From NCBI RefSeq assembly GCF_000241345.1, contig NZ_BAED01000075.1, positions 1 through 64,000 on the forward strand: a DNA stretch of 64,000 nucleotides. The letters are read 5' to 3'. Under the pieces are notes generated by a model. That model searched no databases. It worked only from the letters and a program-made list of their open reading frames with translations, and was not told the origin of the DNA. The DNA comes from Gordonia amarae NBRC 15530 (GTDB lineage Bacteria; Actinomycetota; Actinomycetes; Mycobacteriales; Mycobacteriaceae). Positions 50,898-59,803 of the stretch are shown piece by piece; the first letter of the stretch is position 1, and every line of letters starts with the position of its first letter. Both the position numbers and the translations under genes were made by a program.

Positions 50898-50929
50898 TTG
50901 ACACTTTCAAGTAGACACTATAGAGTCTA
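50898..50929 (+). promoter_or_regulatory. promoter and operator before the resolvase block
   Basis: TTGACA (50898-50903) and TAGAGT (50921-50926) are 17 bases apart. An inverted repeat TAGAC (50912-50916) and GTCTA (50925-50929) overlaps the -10, a good position for repressor control. Confidence 0.6.
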
Positions 50930-50958
50930 CTTTGACAGTCACTACTGAGGGAGCACCG

Positions 50959-51135
50959 ATGACCACCGCCGACACCACCAACCTGACCGGCCTCATGATG
51001 GCCCGCATGATGGCCGACGCCATCAACCGCTACGACGACACCCGAGGAACCGCAGCCCTGCGCCTGCAACAGATCACCGGTATTCCCTGCTGGCGACTGG
51101 CCGCCGCCTACCGGCGCAACCTCGCCGCCCTGTAG
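50959..51135 (+). CDS. small element protein
   Basis: A 58-residue product (NLTGLMMARMMADAINRYDD, then GTAALRLQQITGIPCWRLAA) follows a good GAGGGAGC ribosome site and the promoter above. It ends 81 bp before the serine recombinase. No motif is recognised. It might be a recombination accessory protein, on position alone. Confidence 0.55.
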   Translation: MTTADTTNLTGLMMARMMADAINRYDDTRGTAALRLQQITGIPCWRLAAAYRRNLAAL

Positions 51136-51216
51136 CCGGCCCCGGCCGGGGGAACCACCACCCCCGGCCGTCGCACTCCCTCACCCCGAGACCTCGACCC
51201 GCAGGAGAACCCCACG

Positions 51217-51777
51217 ATGACCGGCACCCGCATCGGCTACAAGCGCGTCAGCACCGTCGACCAGAACGAGGCCCGCCAGCTCGACGGCATCACCGTTGAC
51301 CGCGTGTTCGTCGACAAGGCCAGCGGCAAGGACCGGAACCGGCCGCAGCTCGCCGAGATGCTCGCCTACGTCCGCGACGGTGACACGATCCTCGTGCACT
51401 CCCTCGACCGCCTGGGCCGCAACGTCGACGACCTGCGCCACATCATCGACGACCTCACCGGGCGCGGTGTGCGCGTCGAAGTCGTCACCCAAGGACTCGT
51501 GTTCACCGGCGACGACAACCCCATGAACAAGATGCTGCTGACCATGTTGGGAGCGGTCGCCGAGTTCGAGCTCGCCATGATCCGCGAACGCCAAGCCGAG
51601 GGAATCGCGGTCGCCAAGGCCGCCGGCAAGTACAAGGGCCGTAAGGCGACCCTCGACGACCAGCAGGCCGCCGCGCTTCGTGCTCGCCACACCGCGGGCG
51701 AGTCGGTCGCCGGCCTCGCCCGTGAGTACGGCATCACCCGCCAGAGCGTCTACAACTACCTGGGCCGCAGCGCGTAG
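51217..51777 (+). CDS. serine recombinase (resolvase/invertase)
   Basis: The 186-residue product has the small-serine-recombinase catalytic domain. The nucleophile Ser is in YKRVSTVDQNEARQLDGI, with SLDRLGRNVDDL and EFELAMIRERQAEGI after it. A C-terminal helix-turn-helix (SVAGLAREYGITRQSVYNYL) follows. It would resolve or invert sites of its own. Its presence beside a tyrosine integrase is unusual for so small an element. No res-type array was obvious to me in the flanks. Confidence 0.9.
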   Translation: MTGTRIGYKRVSTVDQNEARQLDGITVDRVFVDKASGKDRNRPQLAEMLAYVRDGDTILVHSLDRLGRNVDDLRHIIDDLTGRGVRVEVVTQGLVFTGDDNPMNKMLLTMLGAVAEFELAMIRERQAEGIAVAKAAGKYKGRKATLDDQQAAALRARHTAGESVAGLAREYGITRQSVYNYLGRSA

Positions 51778-51867
51778 CCACGCCTCGACGACCACCAGCA
51801 CCCGCGCCAACTCCCCGGCGCGGGTGCCGCCGTCTGTAGCCCTCGACCTCGACGAGTCCGCAGCGCA

Positions 51868-51891
51868 TGGCCCGCAGATGGCCCGCAGTAG
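51868..51891. promoter_or_regulatory. integrase arm-type site, right
   Basis: TGGCCCGCAG, A, TGGCCCGCAG, TAG: the same double repeat as at 44084-44107 and in the same orientation. The rest of the non-coding 51778-51989 stretch shows nothing else I can name. Confidence 0.65.
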
Positions 51892-51989
51892 ATTCACAAG
51901 CCCGCATCGACGCCAACACCGCCAACGCCGTGACCTGCCGATATTCACCGACACCAACACGACCAACGAACACAAAACACCAAGACGGG

Positions 51990-52070
51990 TCGTTCGGGAC
52001 GAAGAGGTCGTGGGTTCGAATCCCGCCACCCCGACGCTAGGTTGAGATAGCAGAAGAGGCCCTGACCAGG
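51990..52070 (+). repeat. attR, 3' tRNA-Pro half
   Basis: This copy is identical to 43946-44026 and lacks the 5' half of the tRNA, so it is the displaced original chromosomal end. Similarity continues weakly through a terminator hairpin to about 52099. Confidence 0.93.
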
Positions 52071-52119
52071 AGAAATCCGGTCGGGGCCTCCTCGTTTTCC
52101 CGGTGCTGTGAGTTCGTTG

Positions 52120-52190
52120 ACGTAAACCCCACGGATACGTGGCGGCATCGACATAATTGACGTGCCGACCCGTATCCGTGGGGTTTACGT
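52120..52190. promoter_or_regulatory. perfect 20-bp inverted repeat before the monooxygenase
   Basis: ACGTAAACCCCACGGATACG (52120-52139) recurs as its exact complement at 52171-52190. The 31-base centre contains CGGCA and TGCCG. It ends 18 bases before the monooxygenase ATG, so it could be an operator or a leader hairpin, or the ends of a tiny repeat element. Confidence 0.7.
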
Positions 52191-52208
52191 ACTGCTAGGA
52201 GCTCAACG

Positions 52209-53678
52209 ATGAGTAGCGCAACCGACTATGACGTCCTGATCGTCGGGGCCGGGATCTCCGGCATCGATGCCGCCTACCGGATTCAAGAACAGTGCCCGGA
52301 ACTGAGCTACCGGCTCGTCGAGGCGCGTGATCAACTCGGTGGCACGTGGGATCTGTTCCGGTACCCGGGCATCCGGTCTGATTCGGACTTCTTCACCCTG
52401 TCGTTCCCGTTCCATCCGTGGCGGGGCAAGGACTCGATCGTCGACGGGGACGAGATCCTCGACTACCTCCACGAGGTCGTGGAGACCCACGGCATCGACA
52501 AACACATCAGCTACCGCACCAGGATCATCGCCGCCGACTGGAACAGCGAAGACGCGCGCTGGATCGTCCAGGCTGAGGTCGACGGGCAGCCGGAGCAGCT
52601 CGTCGTCCGGTTCATCGTCGGATGCACCGGCTACTACGACTACGAGGAGCCCTACGACGCGCAACTGCCCGGCCGGGAACGGTTCAAGGGACAACTCGTG
52701 CACCCGCAGTTCTGGCCCGAGGACCTCGACCCGAACGGCAAGACCTTCGCGGTGATCGGGTCGGGCGCCACCGCGGTGACACTGGTGCCGAGCCTGGTGA
52801 AACTTGGGGCGCACGTGACGATGGTGCAGCGCACACCCACCTACATCCTGGCCGAACCCCGCCAGGATCCGGTCGCCGACCTGCTGCGCAGCAAACTGCC
52901 CGCCGGCCGGGCGCACCAGATCATGCGGATGAAGAACACGGCGCTGCAATGGGGCCTGTTCCAGGTGTGCAGACGGGCACCCAAGATGATGAGGAACGTA
53001 CTACGCAAGGGTGCGATCAGCGGCACCGGATCCGAGGCTCTGGTGGACACCCACTTCAACCCGCCGTACGACCCGTGGGATCAGCGGCTGTGCATCGCGC
53101 CGGGCGGTGACCTGTTCACCGCGATCAAGGACGGCGGCGCGGAGATCGTCACCGGAAGTATCCGCACCATCACCGAGGACGGAATCGAACTGACCGACGG
53201 CACAAAGGTTTCCGCTGACATCATCGTCACCGCGACGGGCCTGGCGATGTGCATGCTCGGAAAGGTGCAGCTCAGCGTCGACGGCACACCCGTCAACCCG
53301 TCGGAGACGGTGGTGTTCCGTGGCACGATGCTCAGCGGCGTACCGAATTTCGCGATGTGCGTCGGCTACATCAACCTGTCGTGGACGATGCGCGCCGACA
53401 TGACCGCACGACTGGTCTCCCGGATCCTGAAACGACTGTCCGCCGACGATCGTTCGGTGGTGGTACCCGTCTACACCGGGGAGCGTCCCGACAGCCCGTT
53501 CCTCGACATGCAGTCGGGGTACCTGCGACGGGGTGCGCCGCTGATGCCGCGCGCGGCCAAGGAATACCCGTGGACCATGGCGCAGAACGTGATCCGCGAC
53601 GCCTGGCACACCAACCGGGCCGACCTCGACGACGGTCTGGTGTGGACGGGGGAGCGTCAGAAGGTCACAGCCGGCTAG
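52209..53678 (+). CDS. flavin monooxygenase (EthA-like Baeyer-Villiger type)
   Basis: The 489-residue product has an FAD-binding GAGISGIDAAYR and an NADPH-binding GSGATAVTL. Between them is FKGQLVHPQFWPE, the Baeyer-Villiger fingerprint. It resembles the EthA group that oxidises ketones or thioamides. AGGAG lies before the ATG. The perfect inverted repeat upstream hints at tight regulation. It is the first host gene to the right of the tRNA element. The natural substrate is unknown. Confidence 0.92.
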   Translation: MSSATDYDVLIVGAGISGIDAAYRIQEQCPELSYRLVEARDQLGGTWDLFRYPGIRSDSDFFTLSFPFHPWRGKDSIVDGDEILDYLHEVVETHGIDKHISYRTRIIAADWNSEDARWIVQAEVDGQPEQLVVRFIVGCTGYYDYEEPYDAQLPGRERFKGQLVHPQFWPEDLDPNGKTFAVIGSGATAVTLVPSLVKLGAHVTMVQRTPTYILAEPRQDPVADLLRSKLPAGRAHQIMRMKNTALQWGLFQVCRRAPKMMRNVLRKGAISGTGSEALVDTHFNPPYDPWDQRLCIAPGGDLFTAIKDGGAEIVTGSIRTITEDGIELTDGTKVSADIIVTATGLAMCMLGKVQLSVDGTPVNPSETVVFRGTMLSGVPNFAMCVGYINLSWTMRADMTARLVSRILKRLSADDRSVVVPVYTGERPDSPFLDMQSGYLRRGAPLMPRAAKEYPWTMAQNVIRDAWHTNRADLDDGLVWTGERQKVTAG

Positions 53679-53682
53679 CGGC

Positions 53683-54396
53683 TCACCGGAGGCTGGTCGT
53701 GTGGGGGATCAGCTGCGCGGCCAGGTCATTCAGATCCGAGGCGTGAAAGTCGTTGTGCGGTGAGCCCGAATCATCCTTGACCGCACCGCCCCATTCGAGT
53801 GGACGCTCGATGAAGGCGGTGCGCAGGCCGAAACCCCGGGCGGCATCGAGATCGCTCTGGTGGGTGGCCACCATCATCACCTGATCCGGCCGGACTTCCA
53901 TGAGTTCGGCTATGCCGCAATAGACCTCGCGGGCCGGTTTATAGTGGTGCCACAGGTCCGAACCGCCGATGAAGTCCCAGCCAAAGCCGTTGCGCTTGGC
54001 CATCGTGGTGAGCAGGGCGACACTGCCGTTGCTCAACGCGCACACCGTGAACCGTGTGCGCAGGCGGGCCAGCCCGGCGGCGGCGTCGGGCCAGCCGGGG
54101 ATCTCCCGCCACGCGCGCACCAGGCGCGCCGCGTCGTCGTCGGCGATGGTGATACCGAAATGTGTTGCGGTGTCGTGCAAGGTCTCGGTCTGCAGATCGT
54201 CGAGACCACGCCACGGCAACTCCCCGGACTCCACCCGGGCCAGGATCGGGGCGTACCGGGCGCGCCACTGCCGGGCGAAATCCCCGGCGTCGACACCGGG
54301 GACCGTGCCCCCGACAATCCCGGAAATGCCGGTGAACCAATCGGTTACGGTGCCGAAGGTGTCGAACGCGAGGACCTTGATCTCATCGGTTATCAC
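53683..54396 (-). CDS. HAD-superfamily hydrolase (haloacid dehalogenase type II)
   Basis: The 237-residue product has the HAD motif I nucleophile Asp in FDTFGTVTDW and motif II in ALSNGS. The Lys of motif III is in HHYKPAREVYCG and the acidic pair in ATHQSDLDAARGFG. These match L-2-haloacid dehalogenase-like enzymes, although many such proteins act on phosphate esters. It overlaps the PlsC-like gene by ATGA, so the two share a transcript. The substrate is not known. Confidence 0.88.
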   Translation of the reverse strand: MITDEIKVLAFDTFGTVTDWFTGISGIVGGTVPGVDAGDFARQWRARYAPILARVESGELPWRGLDDLQTETLHDTATHFGITIADDDAARLVRAWREIPGWPDAAAGLARLRTRFTVCALSNGSVALLTTMAKRNGFGWDFIGGSDLWHHYKPAREVYCGIAELMEVRPDQVMMVATHQSDLDAARGFGLRTAFIERPLEWGGAVKDDSGSPHNDFHASDLNDLAAQLIPHTTSLR

Positions 54397-55232
54397 CGGC
54401 CCAGCTTACGGCGCCACCACCCTCGCGCCGGTTCGGCGGCCTTGCGCGCCCGTGCCTCGGCCTTGCGCTGGGCCTCCGCGTCCTCGATGACCGCGGCCTC
54501 ATCGCGGGTCGGGGCCGAACCGCCGAGGCGGGCCGGAACCCAGAACTCGCCGGCCGGGTGCGGACCGTACGCCTGCTGGGCGTCGAGCAGCATCCGGTGC
54601 ATCACCTCGTGCAGACGCGCGGTCTCGGCGGCGACATCGGCGTCGGGTGCGATGAAGAACGGGGTCCCGAACGTGACCGACACCGGGATCCGCGAACGGC
54701 CCATGGTGCGGGTTCCGCCCTTGGTCCACTGGCGCTGGGCGCCCCACACGATCGCCGGGACGATCGGCACCCCGGCGTCGGCGGCCATCCGCACCGCGCC
54801 CGTCTTGAAATCCTTCAGCTCGAAGCTGCGGCTGATCGTGGCCTCCGGGTAGACGGCCACCACCTCGCCGGACCGCAACCGCTCCACCGCGGCCTGGTAC
54901 GCCTGCGCGCCCGCCGACCTGTCGACCGGGACCGTGCCGGTGTGGTTGACCAGGAAGCGCATGACGGCGATCTTCATGACCTCGGACTTGATCATGAAGC
55001 GGGTGCGCCGGCCCGCCCGGTACACGCCGAGCGCGGCGGGAATGAAGTCGACATAGCCGGTGTGGTTGACGGTGAGCACCGCGCCGCCCGACTCGTGGTC
55101 GGGGATGTTGTCGACGCCCGTGAAGCGCAGGTCCAGCGCCTGCGCGCGGACGAGGGTGCGGGCGATGATCTCCAGGGTGCGGAACACCGGTTCGCGGCGC
55201 CGTCGCGAGGACGCCGGAGTGGGGCGGCTCAT
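54393..55232 (-). CDS. PlsC-family 1-acyl-glycerol-phosphate acyltransferase
   Basis: The 279-residue product has the acyltransferase catalytic motif H-x4-D in VNHTGYVDF and the substrate motif VYPEATISRS in place of the usual FPEGT. A C-terminal Ala/Arg-rich tail (RARKAAEPARGWWRRKLGR) is probably basic and membrane-close. It would transfer an acyl group to lysophosphatidate or a similar lipid. I choose the ATG at 55232 over a longer in-frame start that lacks support. The HAD gene follows by overlap. Confidence 0.85.
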   Translation of the reverse strand: MSRPTPASSRRRREPVFRTLEIIARTLVRAQALDLRFTGVDNIPDHESGGAVLTVNHTGYVDFIPAALGVYRAGRRTRFMIKSEVMKIAVMRFLVNHTGTVPVDRSAGAQAYQAAVERLRSGEVVAVYPEATISRSFELKDFKTGAVRMAADAGVPIVPAIVWGAQRQWTKGGTRTMGRSRIPVSVTFGTPFFIAPDADVAAETARLHEVMHRMLLDAQQAYGPHPAGEFWVPARLGGSAPTRDEAAVIEDAEAQRKAEARARKAAEPARGWWRRKLGR

Positions 55233-55380
55233 GCGCTCAACGTTAGCGGTGCCGGCCGGGCCGGGCCGGCGTGCTCTTGACATCGCGTGACGGGGCCAAG
55301 GACACTGTGACCGATATAACGGTACTATTAACTGTAATGGCGACGGTAAGTTGCCCCGGCCGGGAAGGCGCCCCCCACCC

Positions 55381-56379
55381 ATGTCCAACTTCGACGTCGC
55401 CACAGCCGACATCATCGCCGACGTAACGCTGGTCGACGCCTCCACCCAGGACCACTCCACCGCCGACAAACAATTCCCCGGCCTCCACAACGACCTGTCG
55501 TTCCTGTGGGCCATGGTCGACACCGAAGACGGCTCCCGCTACGAGATCGTCCGCAGCGTCTCCCAGAGCTGCGCCTACGACTTCACCGTCCACGAATGTC
55601 CCGCCGACATCTGGGAAAAACCGCGCGGCATCCGCATCCCCGGCGAACACGACCTGTACTGGGGACCGGCCGTGTGGCTCGGCCGCGGCGAACGGCGCCG
55701 CATCACCCCCGCCAACTTCGACATGATGCTCAAACACCCCATGAACATCACCCTGTCACCCGCCAAATACAGCTGGCAGGAAGAAGACGTCGTCGACCTC
55801 GAACTCACCCCGCTGCCCGGCAACGTCACCCGCATCGACGTCCCCGGCGACCCCGACCCCGTCGGCTACACCAGCACCGGCTGCTCCGTCGCCGGCACCG
55901 TCGACGGCAAGAAGGTCACCGGCGGCTACGGCGGCATCGACCGCATGTATTGCATCCCCGGCCTCAGCGCCCAGCTCTCCAAGATCGCCCAGCTCGAGCA
56001 CTACTGGTTCGTGTGGGGCGCGATCCACGAGGACGGCACCTGGGAAACCGGCAACGCCATGCTCGGCGCCGGCGGCTACGCCACCGCCACCTGGCACCGT
56101 CAGGGCTTCGACCCCATCATCGCCACCAATGCTGACGTCGACATCAACGTCGCTTGGGAAGACCGCGACAACGGCCAATCCCAGCCCGTCTCCGCCACCC
56201 TCGCCTTCGGCGGCCGCACCTTCGACTTCACCACCACCCACAACGCAGCCGCCCAGGCCGCCTCCCTCGGCATCAAATGGGTCCACGGCCGCGTCCAGGA
56301 ACGAGGCGGACCCGTGCCCGTACAGACCTGGTCAACAATGGAGGTCATCGTCCGCTCGGTGTCCATGCGGCGGGCCTGA
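55381..56379 (+). CDS. CrtC/AttH-like protein of unknown function
   Basis: The 332-residue product has no signal peptide or membrane helix and is rich in beta strands and Trp. The GTVDGKKVTGGYGGIDRMY-type segment at about residues 179-196 and VWGAIHEDGTW resemble the lipocalin-like AttH/CrtC superfamily. The gene at 37684 may belong to the same broad group. The start is placed at ATG 55381, with only a weak GGGAAGG upstream. Its role could be lipid-related, but that is speculation. Confidence 0.6.
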   Translation: MSNFDVATADIIADVTLVDASTQDHSTADKQFPGLHNDLSFLWAMVDTEDGSRYEIVRSVSQSCAYDFTVHECPADIWEKPRGIRIPGEHDLYWGPAVWLGRGERRRITPANFDMMLKHPMNITLSPAKYSWQEEDVVDLELTPLPGNVTRIDVPGDPDPVGYTSTGCSVAGTVDGKKVTGGYGGIDRMYCIPGLSAQLSKIAQLEHYWFVWGAIHEDGTWETGNAMLGAGGYATATWHRQGFDPIIATNADVDINVAWEDRDNGQSQPVSATLAFGGRTFDFTTTHNAAAQAASLGIKWVHGRVQERGGPVPVQTWSTMEVIVRSVSMRRA

Positions 56380-56383
56380 GCTT

Positions 56384-56471
56384 TTGGCCCCTTGACCCCC
56401 GTTCTTCCTCCCTCGCTCGACGGTCGCAGGCTCCCTTGCTCGCTCAGTCGTCCAGAACGGGGCGGGGCCAA
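56384..56471. repeat. long imperfect palindrome before recQ
   Basis: TTGGCCCC (56384-56391) with GGGGCCAA (56464-56471), and CCCCGTTCT with AGAACGGGG just inside, form a large hairpin with a loop of about 46 bases. It follows the unknown gene and may be its terminator. Confidence 0.5.
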
Positions 56472-56587
56472 GAACTCAACCCGCCTGGGCGGCCAAACAT
56501 GTTGTCGTGTTGGCATCGGCCACTCGCGTAGGTGGATGGAGAGGTCGTGGTCCGGTTGCGGCGGGCTCGCCCCACTAGGGTGGGGGA

Positions 56588-58546
56588 ATGGATCCCTATG
56601 CGGATGTGCCGTTTTTCGATGAGCCGCCACCGGACGACGACCTCGACACGCTGCCACCCGACGAGGGGTGGGGAGAGTCTCGGGACGTCCCGCGGGGGCC
56701 CGCGCCGGCGCGGTTCGGGTCGGCGATCGAGGCGCTGCGCACGGTCTTCGGGTACGACGCCTTCCGCGGTGATCAGGCGGCGATCGTCGAGCAGGTGATC
56801 GGCGGCGGCGATGCGATTGTGCTCATGCCCACCGGTGGCGGCAAGTCCATCACCTACCAGGTGCCCGCGCTGGTGCGGGAGGGCACGGGGCTGGTGATCA
56901 GCCCGCTCATCGCGCTCATGCACGATCAGGTCGACGCGTTGCGGGCCAGCGGTGTGCGTGCCGCCTACCTCAACTCCACCCAGTCGCCGCAGGAACGCGG
57001 TGAGGTTGAAAATGCTTATCTGACAGGGCAACTCGACCTCCTGTATGTGGCTCCGGAACAGCTGTCGGGGGCGCAGACCACGCAGTTGCTCCAGCGCGGC
57101 ACGCTCAGCGTCATCGCGATCGACGAGGCGCACTGTGTGTCGCAGTGGGGTCACGACTTCCGGCCCGACTACCTCGCGCTCGGCGACCTCGCCGAACGCT
57201 TCCCCGGGGTGCCACGAATGGCGTTGACCGCCACCGCCACCCGCGAAACACACCGCGAGATCACCGAACGGCTGCGGCTGGGCGACGCGAAACATTTCGT
57301 CGCCAGCTTCGACCGGCCCAACATCCAGTACCGCATCGACCCCAAGGCCGAACCGCGAAAACAATTGGTGTCCTTCATCAGTTCGGTCCCGGAACTCGTC
57401 GGGGTGGACGGGCCTGTCGCCGGGATCGTGTACGCGCTCAGCCGCAAGAGCGTCGAGGCGACGGCGGAGTTCTTGTCCAAGCAGGGATTTGACGCGCTGC
57501 CGTATCACGCCGGTCTCGACGCGGGGGTGCGGGCCCGCAACCAGGCGAGGTTCCTGCGCGAGGACGGCGTGATCGTCGTGGCCACCATCGCCTTCGGGAT
57601 GGGCATCGACAAACCCGACGTACGCTTCGTCGCCCACATCGACCTGCCGAAATCGGTGGAGGGCTACTACCAGGAGACCGGCCGCGCCGGCCGCGACGGA
57701 CAGCCCTCCGTGGCGTGGATGGCGTACGGCCTCGCCGACGTGGTGCAGCAGCGCAGGCTCATCGACTCCAGCCCAGGCGACCGCGCGTTCAAGATGCGCC
57801 TCGGCCAGCACCTCGACGCCATGCTCGCCCTGTGCGAAACCGTGTCGTGCCGGCGGCAGAACCTGCTCGGCTACTTCGGGCAGGACTCGCAGCCGTGCGG
57901 CAACTGCGACACCTGCCTACAGCCACCGGAAACCTTCGACGGACTCATCCCGGCACAGAAGCTGCTGTCGACGATCTGGCGCCTCGACCGCGAACGCGGC
58001 CAGAAATTCGGTGCCGGGCACCTCATCGACATCCTGCGCGGCAAGGAGACCGACCGTATCCGGTCCCAGCGGCACGACAGTCTGAGCACCTTCGGCATCG
58101 GAGCCGACCTGTCCGACCAGGACTGGCGCAGCGTCGTCCGGCAGCTTCTCGCGCGTGGAATCCTCACCGCCCAAGGCGAATACGGCACTCTGATCCTCGG
58201 TGACGATGCCGACGGGGTGCTGCGCGGTGCGACCCCGGTTCCGTTGCGCCGCGACACCATCGGGCGGGTGAGCGGGTCAACGTCGAAGGCGCGCAAGGCA
58301 ACCGCCGCCGCCGACCTCGACCCCGCCGACCACGACCTGTTCGAGGCACTGCGCACCTGGCGCACCGCCACCGCCAAGGAACAGGATGTCCCCGCCTACG
58401 TGGTGTTCAGCAACGCGACCCTGCAGGCCCTGGCCACCCACCGCCCCGCCACCCTCGACCAACTCGGCACCATCAGTGGTATCGGCGAGAAGAAGTTGGA
58501 GACATACGGGGAGGCGGTGCTCGCGGTCATCGCCGAACACGTCTGA
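56588..58546 (+). CDS. recQ: RecQ-type DNA helicase
   Basis: The 652-residue product has a 35-residue acidic start, then superfamily 2 helicase motifs: the Walker A MPTGGGKS, DEAH-box IDEAHCVSQWG, TATAT and QETGRAGRDG. A zinc-binding CGNCDTC, a winged RQC region and a C-terminal HRDC domain (about residues 575-645) follow. It unwinds DNA 3' to 5' in recombination and replication repair. The ATG follows a GGGGGA box closely. It is complete at both ends. Confidence 0.96.
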   Translation: MDPYADVPFFDEPPPDDDLDTLPPDEGWGESRDVPRGPAPARFGSAIEALRTVFGYDAFRGDQAAIVEQVIGGGDAIVLMPTGGGKSITYQVPALVREGTGLVISPLIALMHDQVDALRASGVRAAYLNSTQSPQERGEVENAYLTGQLDLLYVAPEQLSGAQTTQLLQRGTLSVIAIDEAHCVSQWGHDFRPDYLALGDLAERFPGVPRMALTATATRETHREITERLRLGDAKHFVASFDRPNIQYRIDPKAEPRKQLVSFISSVPELVGVDGPVAGIVYALSRKSVEATAEFLSKQGFDALPYHAGLDAGVRARNQARFLREDGVIVVATIAFGMGIDKPDVRFVAHIDLPKSVEGYYQETGRAGRDGQPSVAWMAYGLADVVQQRRLIDSSPGDRAFKMRLGQHLDAMLALCETVSCRRQNLLGYFGQDSQPCGNCDTCLQPPETFDGLIPAQKLLSTIWRLDRERGQKFGAGHLIDILRGKETDRIRSQRHDSLSTFGIGADLSDQDWRSVVRQLLARGILTAQGEYGTLILGDDADGVLRGATPVPLRRDTIGRVSGSTSKARKATAAADLDPADHDLFEALRTWRTATAKEQDVPAYVVFSNATLQALATHRPATLDQLGTISGIGEKKLETYGEAVLAVIAEHV

Positions 58547-58642
58547 GTCGTCCGCGGTTATCCACAGCCCGGAAGTTCGCGGGCTCGGTTCCGTGGGTTC
58601 CGGGGCCAGAATAGATGGCCATGGGAGGGGAGGGAACTTACC

Positions 58643-59203
58643 ATGACAGCTATGACCTCGGATGTGCTCGGGCTGCCACGCGGCAGGGCACTGACGCGCG
58701 CCGACCTCGACGCGATGCCCGATGACGGGCACCGGTACGAGCTCATCGACGGGATTCTCATCGTGAGCCCGGCGCCGCGGCGGGTGCATCAGCGGGCGGT
58801 CGCCCGGCTGCTCGTCCGATTGGCCTAGGCTTGTCCGGAGGATGCGGAGCTGCTGCCGGCGCCGTTCGACGTCGTGCTCGCCGACGACACCGTCATCCAG
58901 CCGGATCTGCTCGTCGCGCCGAACGCCGACTACACCGACCGGGACCTGCCGGTCGCACCGATGCTCGCGATCGAGGTGCTGTCACCGTCGACGCGGGGTA
59001 TCGATCTGCTGCTGAAGAAGGACCGGCTGCTGCGAGCCGGGTGTGCGCACTACTGGGTGGTGGATCCCGACGAGCCGTCCATCGTCGCGTGGGCCCTGAC
59101 CGACGGGGCGTACCACGAGGCGGCACGGGCATCGGGGGAGCAGACGTTCTCGGTCACCGAACCGTTCGCGTTCTCGGTGGCGCCGGACGATCTCGTGCAC
59201 TGA
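58643..59203 (+). pseudogene. Uma2-family endonuclease-like gene with TAG stop
   Basis: The frame encodes a 186-residue Uma2 (DUF820) protein but is stopped by TAG at 58826-58828 after VARLLVRLA. The same frame continues, unbroken, with ACPEDAELLPAPFDVVLAD and reaches a normal C-terminus. The Uma2 marks are visible on both sides: HRYELIDGILIVSPAP and VIQPDLLVAP, AIEVLSPSTRG. It is a recent nonsense mutation, a base error or a read-through case. Intact Uma2 proteins have a PD-(D/E)XK-like fold. Confidence 0.85.
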
Positions 59204-59207
59204 CTAC

Positions 59208-59543
59208 TCAGTCGCGGTTGCCGGACTCCATGTCGTCGGGGTTGATCAGGCCGTCGCGGGCGCGCTGCTCCTGGTAGACCAGCCGCCCGATGCGGTGGGC
59301 CACCACCGGGGCGGTGATGAGGGCGAACATCGCGGCCAGCACCAGCATGCCGACGTCGATGTGGTCGCCGCCGAGCCGGATCGCCGCACCGGTGAGGATG
59401 AGCAGCAGACCGAACGTCTGCGGTTTGGTGGCCGCGTGCATGCGCGAGAGGGTGTCGGGGAAGCGGACCAGGCCGATCGCGGTGGTCAGCGCCATCACCG
59501 ACCCGATCACCAGCAGTACCGACGAGACGATATCCCCGATCAT
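59208..59543 (-). CDS. mrpG: Mrp antiporter subunit G
   Basis: A 111-residue membrane protein with three helices and the subunit G features VIGSVMALTTAIGLVRFPDT and LTGAAIRLGGDHID. It belongs to the multisubunit cation/proton (Mrp/Mnh) antiporter in the inner membrane. Its ATG overlaps mrpF by ATGA. It is the last gene of the minus-strand operon, so no further subunit follows. Confidence 0.93.
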   Translation of the reverse strand: MIGDIVSSVLLVIGSVMALTTAIGLVRFPDTLSRMHAATKPQTFGLLLILTGAAIRLGGDHIDVGMLVLAAMFALITAPVVAHRIGRLVYQEQRARDGLINPDDMESGNRD

Positions 59544-59803
59544 GACTGGTCGTCCCGTACCCGGAAACGGGCGATCGAGATCGACCCGATGAAGCTGAGC
59601 AGGCTCAGCGCGACGATCGCCGGGATCACCGTCGAATCACCGCTGTAGGCGGCCCACGCGGCCAGCCCGCACATGCACAACGCCACCAGCACGTCGAGGG
59701 CGACGACCCGGTCCAGGGACGTCGGGCCCAGCAGGATCCGGGCGGTGGTGAGCACCGCGGAGGTGAGCAGCAGAACGGTCACGACCGTCCACATGATCGT
59801 CAC
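59540..59803 (-). CDS. mrpF: Mrp antiporter subunit F
   Basis: This 87-residue protein has three helices and the family stretch ARILLGPTSLDRVVALDVLVA. The GTG at 59803 overlaps the mrpE stop (GTGA), which fixes the start; longer versions in the same frame are not supported. It is part of the membrane antiporter complex with E, D, C, A and B. Confidence 0.92.
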   Translation of the reverse strand: MTIMWTVVTVLLLTSAVLTTARILLGPTSLDRVVALDVLVALCMCGLAAWAAYSGDSTVIPAIVALSLLSFIGSISIARFRVRDDQS

